This document shows positions 25,764-35,000 of a DNA stretch of 40,670 bases, piece after piece (the first letter of the stretch is position 1; the number at the start of each line of letters is the position of its first letter). The notes beneath the pieces were generated by a model. The model was given only the letters and a program-made list of their open reading frames with translations. It was not told the origin of the DNA and made no database searches. Source of the stretch: Niabella sp. GTDB taxonomy: Bacteria > Bacteroidota > Bacteroidia > Chitinophagales > Chitinophagaceae. The position numbers were made by a program, and so were the translations under genes. The DNA is taken from NCBI GenBank assembly GCA_027493055.1, contig JAPUDO010000116.1:386-41055 (forward strand), given 5' to 3'.

Positions 25764-26537
25764 ATGAAACAGAATGTACGCAGGATACTTCTTGCGTTTA
25801 TATGCAGCGTTATTTTAACATCCTGCAGCAAAAAGGATAATAATAACAATGATTTGCCAGAAGTGCCGGGAATGAAAAAAGGTATTGTAAGCGGTGTTGT
25901 CACAGATGCTAAAAATCTCCCTGTTAAAGATGCCGGCATAACAATTGAGCATACCGTTTGGTATAACAGTTATCTCTTCGCTTCCAGCGATCACGATGGA
26001 AAATACCAGGTGTCATTACCCGATGATCCTGCAGGTGACTGGACGGCCAAGGCGCAGATTCTAAAAAACGCTTACGGACAAACCTATAAATTTGACCTGG
26101 AGCCGGATAAAACCGGCGCCTTTAATAAAGCAAGTGGCGCTGTACGAAACTTTAAATGGAGACTAAGCGGCCAGCGGCAGGGTGGTAGCGGATATTATGG
26201 AGCGCATGTTGATCTGTACCCATTTGGTACAGATGTGGATATGACAAAAGTGAAGCTGTTATTTACTCCATTCCCCGGAGAAACCAGTCTTATTGATGGA
26301 ACCACAGCGGCTTCATTTGAAAGGCCTGTAGAGGAGGTTGCAGGAACCTTTATGGCAAAAGATGTACCTATAGGAAAATATACCGTTAAGATTGTTTATA
26401 CAGGTAAAAAATTATTACTCAATAACCGCTACACCGATGATATTGATGAAGAATCCAAGACCGTAGTTTTTGGTAAATACGGTTACCTTGGTGAAACCGA
26501 ATACAATATTGCGTTCTACATAACGGAACCGGATTAA
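25764..26537 (+). CDS. Lipoprotein with carboxypeptidase-regulatory-like domain
   Basis: 257 aa. The signal peptide has lipobox ILTSC, lipidation Cys at 21, followed by a polar KKDNNNND linker. Residues 38-100 are a carboxypeptidase-regulatory-like beta-sandwich (GIVSGVVTDAKNLPVKDAGITIEH...DHDGKYQVSLP). The remainder is beta-rich and ends NIAFYITEPD. Likely a surface or periplasmic lipoprotein, with binding partner unknown. The start is 15 bp after the membrane-protein gene, so the two are co-transcribed. A truncated exported ORF follows at 26589. Confidence 0.75.
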   Translation: MKQNVRRILLAFICSVILTSCSKKDNNNNDLPEVPGMKKGIVSGVVTDAKNLPVKDAGITIEHTVWYNSYLFASSDHDGKYQVSLPDDPAGDWTAKAQILKNAYGQTYKFDLEPDKTGAFNKASGAVRNFKWRLSGQRQGGSGYYGAHVDLYPFGTDVDMTKVKLLFTPFPGETSLIDGTTAASFERPVEEVAGTFMAKDVPIGKYTVKIVYTGKKLLLNNRYTDDIDEESKTVVFGKYGYLGETEYNIAFYITEPD

Positions 26538-26588
26538 AACCGGCCTCTGGAACAAATTAAACTTGTAACGACAAATAGTAATAATACA

Positions 26589-26732
26589 ATGACATTTAAA
26601 ATGCGAAATATTATCACTGCATTATTTTCTTCGTTTGCCTGTATCATTTTACTCGCTTCAAATTTGCGGCGAATAAGCTTTATACTTCTAAAGCAGAATT
26701 ATATGCAAATACATATAGTTTTAAAGTTCTAA
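26589..26732 (+). pseudogene. Truncated exported-protein ORF running into hairpin repeat
   Basis: 47 codons: MTFKMRNIITALFSSFACIILLAS is a plausible signal peptide, but after about 30 residues the frame enters the 62-bp hairpin repeat and stops inside it. It lies 51 bp after the lipoprotein gene and looks like the third gene of that operon, cut short by deletion or by insertion of the repeat. The repeat region makes up the last third of the ORF. It is a fragment; the original product cannot be identified. Confidence 0.45.
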
Positions 26733-26758
26733 GCCAAATTATATCTAAAACATATAAC
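26698..26758 (+). repeat. 62-bp hairpin repeat, copy 2 of 3
   Basis: Left arm ATTATATGC-AAA-TACATATA, loop GTTTTAAAGT..., right arm TATATCTA-AAA-CATATAAC. It differs from copy 1 at about seven of 62 positions, including one deleted G. It lies about 125 bp upstream of the Fic pseudogene, in the same orientation. Confidence 0.75.
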
Positions 26759-26866
26759 TATGAAATCGCTGCAAAGCATGATAGGATAAACGGAAAGAAT
26801 CGGAGTTTACCAGCAGGAGTTTGCTAAGAAAGCTTGTGTGGTGCTGGAGCAAGTATAATTTATGGA

Positions 26867-26874
26867 TATTTTTG
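26867..26874 (+). promoter_or_regulatory. Possible -7 element upstream of Fic pseudogene
   Basis: TATTTTTG matches TAnnTTTG 9 bp before ATG 26884, but no -33 partner is visible and the region is AT-rich, so a chance match is quite possible. Confidence 0.25.
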
Positions 26875-26883
26875 GATATAAAT

Positions 26884-27939
26884 ATGGGTATAAATTCATC
26901 AACCATACAAATTACGCCAAAGATTTTGTCCTTGATTTCAGAAATAGATGAATTCAAAGGAGCCTGGAAGGCCTTAGGACAATTAGCCCCTGAACAATTG
27001 AATGCCCTTAAAAAAGTGGCCACTATTGAAAGTATAGGCTCTTCAACCCGTATAGAAGGTAGTAAATTGAGTGACCAGGAAGTTGAAAGGTTATTAAGCA
27101 ACCTGTCTATACAAAAATTTGAAACACGGGATCAACAGGAGATTGCCGGATATTCCTCCGTCGTGAACTTAGTATTTCAGCATTATGATGTTATACCTCT
27201 TTCTGAAAATCATATTAAACAACTCCATGCCGAGCTCCTGCAATACAGTGGCAAGGATGGCTGGCATAAAGGAGATTATAAAAATCTCCCAACCATGTAG
27301 AAGCCTTTGGACCCGATGGCAAAAGTCTTGGAATCGTATTTGAAACAGCAAGCCCGTTTGAAACGCCAATGCGTATGCAAAATCTTATTGAATGGACGAA
27401 TGATGCATTAGAAAAGAAAAAGCTTCATCCTCTTCTCGTTATTGCTCTTTTCATTGTGGAGTTCTTAGCTATTCATCCCTTTCAGGACGGCAACGTGCGC
27501 TTATCAAGATTGCTGACAACTTATTTACTTATAAAATGCGGGTTATATTTACGCTCCTTATAGTTCCCTGGAGGCGGTAATAGAACACAGTAAAGAAAGC
27601 TACTATCTGGCGCTGCGTCAAACCCAGGGCACTATAAAAAATGATGCCCCCAACGGGCAACCCTGGATATTGTTTTTTTTAAACGCCTTAAATCATCAAA
27701 AGCAGCGTTTGGCGGTAAAACTAGAACGGGAAAAATTATTACTGGCCCAGCTTCCTGAGTTATCGCTAAAAATTCTTGAAATAGCTAAATCACGAGGGCG
27801 CATTACTGTAAAGGAGGCTGTTGCTATAACCAATGCCAATAGGAATACCATTAAAAAACACCTGGAATCATTAGTTGAAAATAAGCATCTTCAAAAAAAT
27901 GGGGTAGGCAAAGGGACCTGGTATCGAGTTATTGAATAG
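26884..27939 (+). pseudogene. Fic-family AMP-transferase-like protein, broken by two frameshifts
   Basis: Three adjoining frames reconstruct a Fic protein of about 350 aa. Part 1, from ATG 26884, has the inhibitory-helix-type stretch SIGSSTRIEGSKLSD and ends with the stop at 27298. One missing base in the C run at 27288-27290 then leads to VEAFGPDGKSLGIVFETASPFE and the Fic core. An extra base in the G run at 27540-27542 returns to the first frame, GYIYAPYSSLEAVIEHSKESYYLAL, and a C-terminal winged-helix (ITVKEAVAITNANRNTIKKHLE) to 27939. The Fic motif reads HPFQDGNVR: the catalytic His is present but the Gly of GNGR is Val (GTG at 27495). Fic enzymes attach AMP from ATP to target proteins. 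Two shifts plus a changed ATP-binding Gly argue for real decay rather than sequencing error. Confidence 0.85.
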
Positions 27940-28130
27940 CGGTTAAGCCAAAAGACACCCGTTTGCATAAAAGCAGCAGCCTGTAATGTTCAGCAACGCT
28001 TTCATTCTTCTATTCCCATCATAAAAGCAGGCACCTCTGGTCATGATGGAATACTTCATCCACTCAAACCCAATAGCCCTCTGCCTGTTAATTTTTAGTA
28101 ACAGGATTACTTTACTCTTAACCTTTGATA
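27940..28130. other. Convergent spacer
   Basis: No gene I can support between the Fic remnant and the P-type ATPase stop. It contains a small hairpin CCTGTTA-N8-TAACAGG (28084-28105) without a clear T run. Confidence 0.35.
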
Positions 28131-30173
28131 CTAAAATCTCATTTTTTGTATTCTTACTGCATTCAGTATCGCCAGCAATGCCACGCCCACATCTGCAAAA
28201 ACAGCTTCCCACATCGTTGCCAGGCCACCTGCGCCTAAAATCAGTACAATACCCTTTACCACAAACGCCAAAGCAATATTTTGCCAAACGATTTTCTTTG
28301 TCTGTTTTCCGATGTTGATTGCCATAGGTATCTTACCGGGTTTGTCGTCCTGTATCACTACATCAGCCGTTTCAATAGTGGCATCGCTTCCCAATCCACC
28401 CATTGCAATACCTACATCGCTTAAGGCTACTACCGGTGCATCATTCACCCCATCTCCAACAAAAGCAACACTTTCTCCTTTGGCTTTGATTTCCTTAACC
28501 TTGTTTACTTTGTCTTCCGGTAACAGATCGCCAAAGGCATTGTCTATGCCCAACTGCTCTGCAACATACTTTACCACTGTACTTTTATCGCCGCTAAGCA
28601 TTGTAGCTTTAACATTTAGCTGGTGCAGTTGATTGATGGTTTCCCGGGAGTCTTCTTTTATGCTGTCAGCAATAGTGATATAACCAACAAATTTATTATC
28701 GTAAGCAACGGCAATAGTGGTATAAACAATACTGCTGGGGTCTACATCGTATTGGATGCCGGATTTATCCATCAGTTTGAAGTTTCCGGCCAATAATTGC
28801 TTTCCGTTTACATCAGCTTTTAGCCCATGCCCCGGTATTTCTTCCGTATTCTCTAACTTTATTTCATTACCTGGTTTGCCTACGTACTCGTGAATAGCCG
28901 TTGCTACGGGGTGCGTACTGTGGTTTTCCAAAGCATTGACCATTTGAAGCATTTCGTCTTTGTTATATTCGGTATTAAAAACAACTTCCTGTACTTTAAA
29001 AACGCCCTCCGTCATTGTGCCGGTCTTATCCATAACTACATTTTGGACATTGGATAAAGCATCTAAAAAGTTGCTTCCCTTAAACAGTATTCCGTTCCTG
29101 CTGGCTGCTCCAATGCCTCCAAAATATCCCAAAGGAATACTTATAACCAGGGCACAAGGACAAGAGATAACCAGGAATATCAAAGCCCTGTATAACCATT
29201 CTTCGAACTGGTAATCTGCTACGAAAAAGTACGGCACTAAACAAATGGCGAGGGCTAAAAACACCACAATCGGGGTATAAATTTTAGCAAACCTGCGGAT
29301 AAACAACTCTGTTGGCGCTTTTTGCGAAGTGGCATTTTGCACCAGCTCCAAAATCCTGCTCAATTTACTATCGGTGTATGCCGTGGTAACTTTTACCTGT
29401 GATACAGTGTTCAGGTTTATCATGCCTGCTAAAACCGTTTCGCCTTTGCTTTTTGTATCGGGCTTGCTTTCGCCCGTTAAAGCTGCGGTGTTGAATGATG
29501 CTGTTTCGGATAGTAGCTCTCCGTCCAGGCCCAGTTTTTCTCCCGGCTTCAGTTGTATAACCTCACCAATATTCACAGTTTCAGCCTTTACAGTTTGCGG
29601 ATCGTTGTTTCTTAAGACCGTTACTTCATCTGGCCTTTGGTCAAGCAGAGATCTGATATTTGATTTAGCCCTGGAAACAGCCATTGTCTGAAACACTTCT
29701 CCAACGGCATAGAACAACATTACGGCAACACCCTCCGGGTATTCGCCAATAGCAAATGCCCCTATGGTAGCAATGCTCATCAGCAAAAACTCTGAAAAAA
29801 CATCGCCTTTGCCAATGCTTTGTACCGCTTCTTTTATAACAGGCACTCCTACAGGAGTATAGGTCACCACATACCAAATAATCCTTACCCAACCGGTAAA
29901 CCAGGTTTGCGGAAACCAATTATCCATTGCAATACCTGCAAGCAATAACACAAGGGAAATAATAGCCGGCAAAAACATTTTAAAAACGCTGCCACCTGCA
30001 TGTGAATGGTCGTGTCCGTCATCATCGCTATGCTCTTCGTGATTATGCTTTTTCGTACTGCAACAATCATTGTCCTGTATCAGGTTCTTTGCACCTGCTT
30101 TGGTGTAAATCTTTTCTTCCTGTGTGCAACAAAGCTGCTTGCCCTGTGCATCGTATTTATGTTGATGTTCCAT
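28131..30173 (-). CDS. cadA: CadA-type heavy-metal translocating P-type ATPase
   Basis: 680-aa P1B-type ATPase of the inner membrane that pumps divalent metal out of the cytoplasm. Instead of an HMA domain, the first 60 residues carry Cys pairs (CC at 15-16 and 37-38) and a His/Asp-rich stretch (KKHNHEEHSDDDGHDHSH), likely metal-binding. Core motifs: TGES at 233-236, the membrane metal site CPC at 338-340 (SCPCALVIS), the phosphorylation site DKTGT at 382-386, HP in the nucleotide domain (STHPVATAIHE) and GDGVNDAP near 590. The motif set fits Zn/Cd/Pb exporters. The start codon overlaps the stop of the upstream methyltransferase-like gene as TAATG, indicating translational coupling. It is the last gene of the tightly packed efflux operon. 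Confidence 0.93.
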   Translation of the reverse strand: MEHQHKYDAQGKQLCCTQEEKIYTKAGAKNLIQDNDCCSTKKHNHEEHSDDDGHDHSHAGGSVFKMFLPAIISLVLLLAGIAMDNWFPQTWFTGWVRIIWYVVTYTPVGVPVIKEAVQSIGKGDVFSEFLLMSIATIGAFAIGEYPEGVAVMLFYAVGEVFQTMAVSRAKSNIRSLLDQRPDEVTVLRNNDPQTVKAETVNIGEVIQLKPGEKLGLDGELLSETASFNTAALTGESKPDTKSKGETVLAGMINLNTVSQVKVTTAYTDSKLSRILELVQNATSQKAPTELFIRRFAKIYTPIVVFLALAICLVPYFFVADYQFEEWLYRALIFLVISCPCALVISIPLGYFGGIGAASRNGILFKGSNFLDALSNVQNVVMDKTGTMTEGVFKVQEVVFNTEYNKDEMLQMVNALENHSTHPVATAIHEYVGKPGNEIKLENTEEIPGHGLKADVNGKQLLAGNFKLMDKSGIQYDVDPSSIVYTTIAVAYDNKFVGYITIADSIKEDSRETINQLHQLNVKATMLSGDKSTVVKYVAEQLGIDNAFGDLLPEDKVNKVKEIKAKGESVAFVGDGVNDAPVVALSDVGIAMGGLGSDATIETADVVIQDDKPGKIPMAINIGKQTKKIVWQNIALAFVVKGIVLILGAGGLATMWEAVFADVGVALLAILNAVRIQKMRF

Positions 30174-30778
30174 TATAATAACCTTTTTGTTTTATGTTTA
30201 TATTCCTGGTATTTTGAACCATGCTCTTTTGTAAGAAAGTCCTCTTCTAACCGTATCTGAATTTGTATAATGAAGTAAGTAGTAAGCATAAGAAAAAATG
30301 TAAGTGCATTGGGAATAATTAAGAATACGCCTGCCACGCTTATAATCATCCCTAAAAAAATGGGGTTTCGACTTACAGAAAAAACACCTTTTGTTACCAA
30401 TCCGGTTTTGTTTTCTTCATCAATACCAATCCGCCAGCTATTGCCCATCTGCAATTGTGCAATACAGATCCAAAGCAACGAAATATGAATGATTATAAGA
30501 CCCGCGTACCGTAAAGCATCAATTTGTAGATAACTAATGGGAACAAAATAAGGGTACGCTTTTTCACTCAACGAAAACAGCAGCACCGCAATAAACAGCA
30601 AGCCCACCAAAAGTTTCATAACAAAACCAATATAATCGTGCGCATTACCGGATCTGCCGAAAGTAACAGGATTAATACCTGTTCTCTTAAATGTGCGGTA
30701 GCTCGGCAATACAAATGCTATGAACAAATATAGCAAAAGGTATATAGGCAGGTAAATTTTTAAAAAGCTCATGATCAT
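30173..30778 (-). CDS. Isoprenylcysteine carboxyl methyltransferase-like membrane protein
   Basis: 201 aa with about five membrane helices. The C-terminal half matches the ICMT/phospholipid-methyltransferase fold: GLVTKGVFSVSRNPIFLGMIISVAG and then RLEEDFLTKEHGSKYQEYKHKTKRLL, with the usual Arg-Asn-Pro and Glu-Glu elements for S-adenosylmethionine binding. The substrate in bacteria is unknown. Such genes recur in metal-efflux clusters, but their role there is not established. The gene sits 6 bp after the adaptor gene and overlaps the ATPase gene start by TAATG. Confidence 0.83.
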   Translation of the reverse strand: MIMSFLKIYLPIYLLLYLFIAFVLPSYRTFKRTGINPVTFGRSGNAHDYIGFVMKLLVGLLFIAVLLFSLSEKAYPYFVPISYLQIDALRYAGLIIIHISLLWICIAQLQMGNSWRIGIDEENKTGLVTKGVFSVSRNPIFLGMIISVAGVFLIIPNALTFFLMLTTYFIIQIQIRLEEDFLTKEHGSKYQEYKHKTKRLL

Positions 30779-30784
30779 TAATAT

Positions 30785-32074
30785 TTAATGGCTGTGTTCG
30801 CCTGTGTTAGATAACCTGGCATTGATAAAGAAAGCACCTTTTGTTACGATTTGGACGTTGCCCGGAATATCCTGCACTAAAGTTACTGCCGTGTAACCCA
30901 TATCCGAAACGCCCTTTACTACCTCGATCTTTTCAAAGTTCACATTATTTTTGGCTTCTTCTTTGTTGTCACCTTCGTTTTCGCTGTGCTGATGTCCGTC
31001 TTCTTCATTTTCCTCATGATGTTCTTCGGGCTTTTTATCTGTTACAATAAAGATGTAGTATTTACCATCTGCATTTACAATAGCCTCGTTTGGTACGGCT
31101 GGTGTAGTAACATTATTCAGGCTTACGATACCCGTAATGTTCATTCCGTCAATCAAACCCGCTTTGTTGCCTGTTACGGCTGCGTGAACGGAAATAGTTT
31201 TGCTTTCACTTTCAAAGGACGAGCCGATACTAAAGACTTTTGCATCGTATTCACTGGTAGGGTTATTGGTTAATGTAAAATGAATGACTTGCCCAACTTT
31301 CATCTTCGGCAGATCTTTTTCAAAAATCTGTAAATCCAAATGCAATGAGCTGTTGTCAATAATTTCTGCAACCGGCGAGGCAACATCTACATAACTGCCG
31401 ATCTTGGCAAATACATCGCTTACCGTACCGTTCAACGGACTTGTTACCACCAATGCCGATTTCAGGTTACTGTTTGATACGGAACCCGGATTGATGCCCA
31501 TCAACCGTATCTGCTGTTGCAATGATGCCTTACGTGTTCGCAATGTGTTAAGTTCCGCCGTTGCGTTCTGCAGGTTCTTTAATGCACCCGCATTACCTGT
31601 ATTAAGCTCCTGCTGGCGTTGCACTTCCTGCTCCGCAAAGGTTATTTTACTGCCAATGGATAAATATTCTTCCTGCAACTGGATAAATTGCGGATTGGCA
31701 ATGGTGGCTATCACCTGCCCTTTCCGTACATAATCGCCGATCTGAACATTTAAAGTTTTGATTACGCCACCATATAGCGAGGTTGCATTGGCTTTATTAT
31801 TGTTCGGCACCCGAAGCATGCCATTGGCTTTTATGGTAGCGGTAAGTTCTTTGCGCTCCAGTTTGCCCAATTGTATGCCTACCGCTTTTATCTGCTCCTG
31901 CGTAAGCGTGGCAATGGTGGGCATTTCTTCTTCGTGAGACTCTCCTGAATTTGTTGCCTCTTTGGGTTTTTCTTCATTCTGGGAATGATTGTCTTTGTTG
32001 CCACAACTGCTTATTAAAAGCAAAACATTCAGCAACAATGCAAAAGCGATTGATTTTTTTATTTTGATGCACAT
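30785..32074 (-). CDS. czcB: CzcB-like periplasmic adaptor of metal RND efflux pump
   Basis: 429-aa membrane fusion protein that bridges the inner-membrane pump and outer-membrane channel. It is a lipoprotein: signal MCIKIKKSIAFALLLNVLLLISSC with Cys24. The central part is standard: barrel-sandwich ATSLYGGVIKTLNVQIGDYVRKGQVIATI, a helical hairpin (QLQEEYLSIGSKITFAEQEVQRQQELN), the return half PLNGTVSDVFAKIGSYVDVASPVAEI, and a beta-barrel domain. A His/Glu-rich loop (EEHHEENEEDGHQHSENEGD) near 350-370 is probably a metal-binding insertion. The start is 6 bp after the pump gene stop, in the same operon. Confidence 0.92.
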   Translation of the reverse strand: MCIKIKKSIAFALLLNVLLLISSCGNKDNHSQNEEKPKEATNSGESHEEEMPTIATLTQEQIKAVGIQLGKLERKELTATIKANGMLRVPNNNKANATSLYGGVIKTLNVQIGDYVRKGQVIATIANPQFIQLQEEYLSIGSKITFAEQEVQRQQELNTGNAGALKNLQNATAELNTLRTRKASLQQQIRLMGINPGSVSNSNLKSALVVTSPLNGTVSDVFAKIGSYVDVASPVAEIIDNSSLHLDLQIFEKDLPKMKVGQVIHFTLTNNPTSEYDAKVFSIGSSFESESKTISVHAAVTGNKAGLIDGMNITGIVSLNNVTTPAVPNEAIVNADGKYYIFIVTDKKPEEHHEENEEDGHQHSENEGDNKEEAKNNVNFEKIEVVKGVSDMGYTAVTLVQDIPGNVQIVTKGAFFINARLSNTGEHSH

Positions 32075-32080
32075 ACCGGT

Positions 32081-35000
32081 TTACTGATTGATTAATGAAT
32101 AGATACTGATTACCGATTGATTTACCTGCTGAATACTTTTTAAATACCCTAACTGTATATCTGTGGCTGTTTGTAAAGCATAGAGATACTCAACATAGCT
32201 TATATCACCCGTGCGATAGCCCAACTGAGCTGCCGAAACAATATCATTGGCATTAGGCAGCGCCTGTTGCTGATAATAATTGAACTGCTGCAGATCCTGC
32301 TGGTATTGCTGTACGGCATTTTGCAATTGTGTTTCCAGCAAAACCCGCTGTTGCTTTGCATTGGTCTGTACAGCCTGCTTTTGATAGTCCAAAGATTTTA
32401 TCCTGGCTTTTGTTGCCCCAAACGTTAATGGGATCGCAATGCCTATGTTCACCGAACTAAACCGGTTGCCCGAATTAAAATACTTTTCCTGTCCATTAAT
32501 GGTTTGAAAGCCTATCAAAGATTGATTGACGTAGCCCACCGTAAAGTCGGGCAAGCCCTGTGCTTTTTCTACTTTCTTGGTTTGCTCGGCAATCAAAACA
32601 TCCTGGTACAGGGCTTTAATAGCAGGGTGGTTGGCAACGGCTGAGCTGTCCAGCAAAGCGCTTATCTGCAACGGCTTAAATTCCACATCATCGCTTATTT
32701 CAAACGGTTCAACGGTATTCATGAGCGCCTGTAAGCTCTGATACGCATTTTGCAAATGCACTTCGTTTTGTTTCAGCAACAAATTGATCTCGCCCTGCCT
32801 GGCTTGTGCCGTACTGATGTCAACTTTTTTTGTATCGCCTGTTTTATAGCGCAGCTCCGCTACTTTAATAAAATCATTGTATAAACTATCTAAACGCAAT
32901 AACTGCTTTTGATTGTGCCCGAGGTATTGGATTTGGTAATAGTATGTACGAACCTGGTTCTTTAATTCCAGTATGGTTATTTCACTTTGTAACTCCCTGC
33001 CCTTTACCTCCGCATTTATGAGTTCTTTTTTAGCTCCAAATAACGTGGGAAAGGGTATCGTTTGTCCTGCCTGGAACGATTGATCAAATTTAATGCTGTT
33101 GTATTGTCCCAACTGTGCGTTAAAATCCAGTTTGGGCAATTCGCCTGCTGTTTTTCTCAGGCTTTGGGCCGATTTTACTTCAAGCTCATTGGCTTTTATG
33201 CTACCGTTGTTTTGCAGGGCAATATTTATGGCTTCGGCTACACCAATGACTTTTTTGGTTTGCGCATTGGCGTTGAAGCCAAGGCCGGAAAGCAATAACA
33301 ACAGTATAGTTGTAACTGGTTTCATGTTTCCTTTTTTCTTAAAGTTTATTTTTGAATGGAAGATGATGTAGAGCAAAGGCAGTACAAACAGCGTAAGAAA
33401 TGTAGCCGTAACCAAACCGCCAATAACTACTGTTGCCAATGGCTTTTGCACTTCTGCGCCCGCGCCTGTGCTTAGTGCCATCGGCAGAAAGCCCAGGCTG
33501 GCTACGGCTGCCGTCATCAGTACAGGCCTCAGTCTTTGTTTGGTGCCATCAAATACCCGTTTTATAATATCGGCAACTCCTTCTTTTTCTAATTGGTTGA
33601 AAGTGCCAATCAGCACAATTCCGTTTAATACGGCCACACCAAACAACGCAATGAAACCAATGCCCGCGCTAATACTGAAAGGCATATCCCGTAGCAGTAA
33701 TGCAAAAACGCCACCTATGGCGCTCATGGGGATTGCGGTAAAGATCAAAGCAGCCTGTTTCAGTGAATGGAACGTAAAATACAGTAAAGAAAAAATGAGA
33801 AACAGCGATACGGGAACGGCTATCATCAGGCGTTTACTTGCTTTTTGTAAATTCTCAAACTGCCCGCCATAGGTAAAGTAATAGCCCGTTGGTAATTTTA
33901 CCTGTGCTTCCAGCTTTTCCTGTATATCCTCTACCACACTTTGCACATCCCTGCCCGATACGTTGAAGCCTATAACAATTCTTCGTTTACTTTCTTCACG
34001 GCTGATCTGTGCAGCGCCCACTTTGTAACTGACTACCGCTACCTGCGATAATGGAATTTGATTGCCGGTAATGGTCGGTATCATTAAGTTGCTGACATCA
34101 TCTATATCGGTTCTGTAAGCGCTGTCTAAACGAACCACCAAATCAAAGCGCCGTTCATTTTCAAAAACCTGTCCTGCGCTCTGCCCCGCAAATGCCGTGC
34201 TTACTACGTTATTCACATCCACTACATTGATACCATAATTGGCAAGCCTTGTTCTGTCATACTCCACATTGATTTGGGGCAGCCCGCCGATTCGCTCTAC
34301 CTGTGGGGTAGTTACCCCGTCCACATTTTGTATTACCTGGCTTACCTTGTTGGCATATACAGCAAGACTGTCCAGGTCTTCCCCAAATATCTTTACTGCC
34401 ACATCCTGCCTGATGCCTGTCATCAATTCATTAAAACGCATTTGTATAGGCTGATTTTTTTCAAAGAATATCCCGGGAATAATTTCCAGGGCTTCGCTGA
34501 TCTCATCGCCTAATTGAGCATAGCTTTTTTTGGTTTTCCATTCTTTTTGGGGCTTAAGGATGACCATTAAATCAGTGGCTTCAGGTGGCATGGGGTCAGT
34601 GGGAACTTCTGCCGCCCCTGTTTTGCCCACTACCATTTTTACTTCATCAAACCGTTTGATGATCCGTGAGGCTTGCATGGATGTTTCGATGCTTTGACTT
34701 AATGAGCTCCCCTGTGGCAATATGCAATGAAAAGCAAAATCGCCCTCCTGTAATTGTGGTATAAACTCGCCACCCATTCTGTTGAAAAGCAAGATGCTTA
34801 GGGCAAACAGAGCTACTGTTACACCTACTAACCAGTATTTTATTCTGATTGCTTTTCGTAATAACGGTTGGTAAAAACTTTGCAGGAAATGCATCATTCT
34901 GTCTGAAAAGGTTTTCTTATGAGAAACTTTTTTGGACAGGAATAAGGCACACATCATCGGTATGTAGGTCAATGACAGGATCAACGCACCTAAAATAGCA

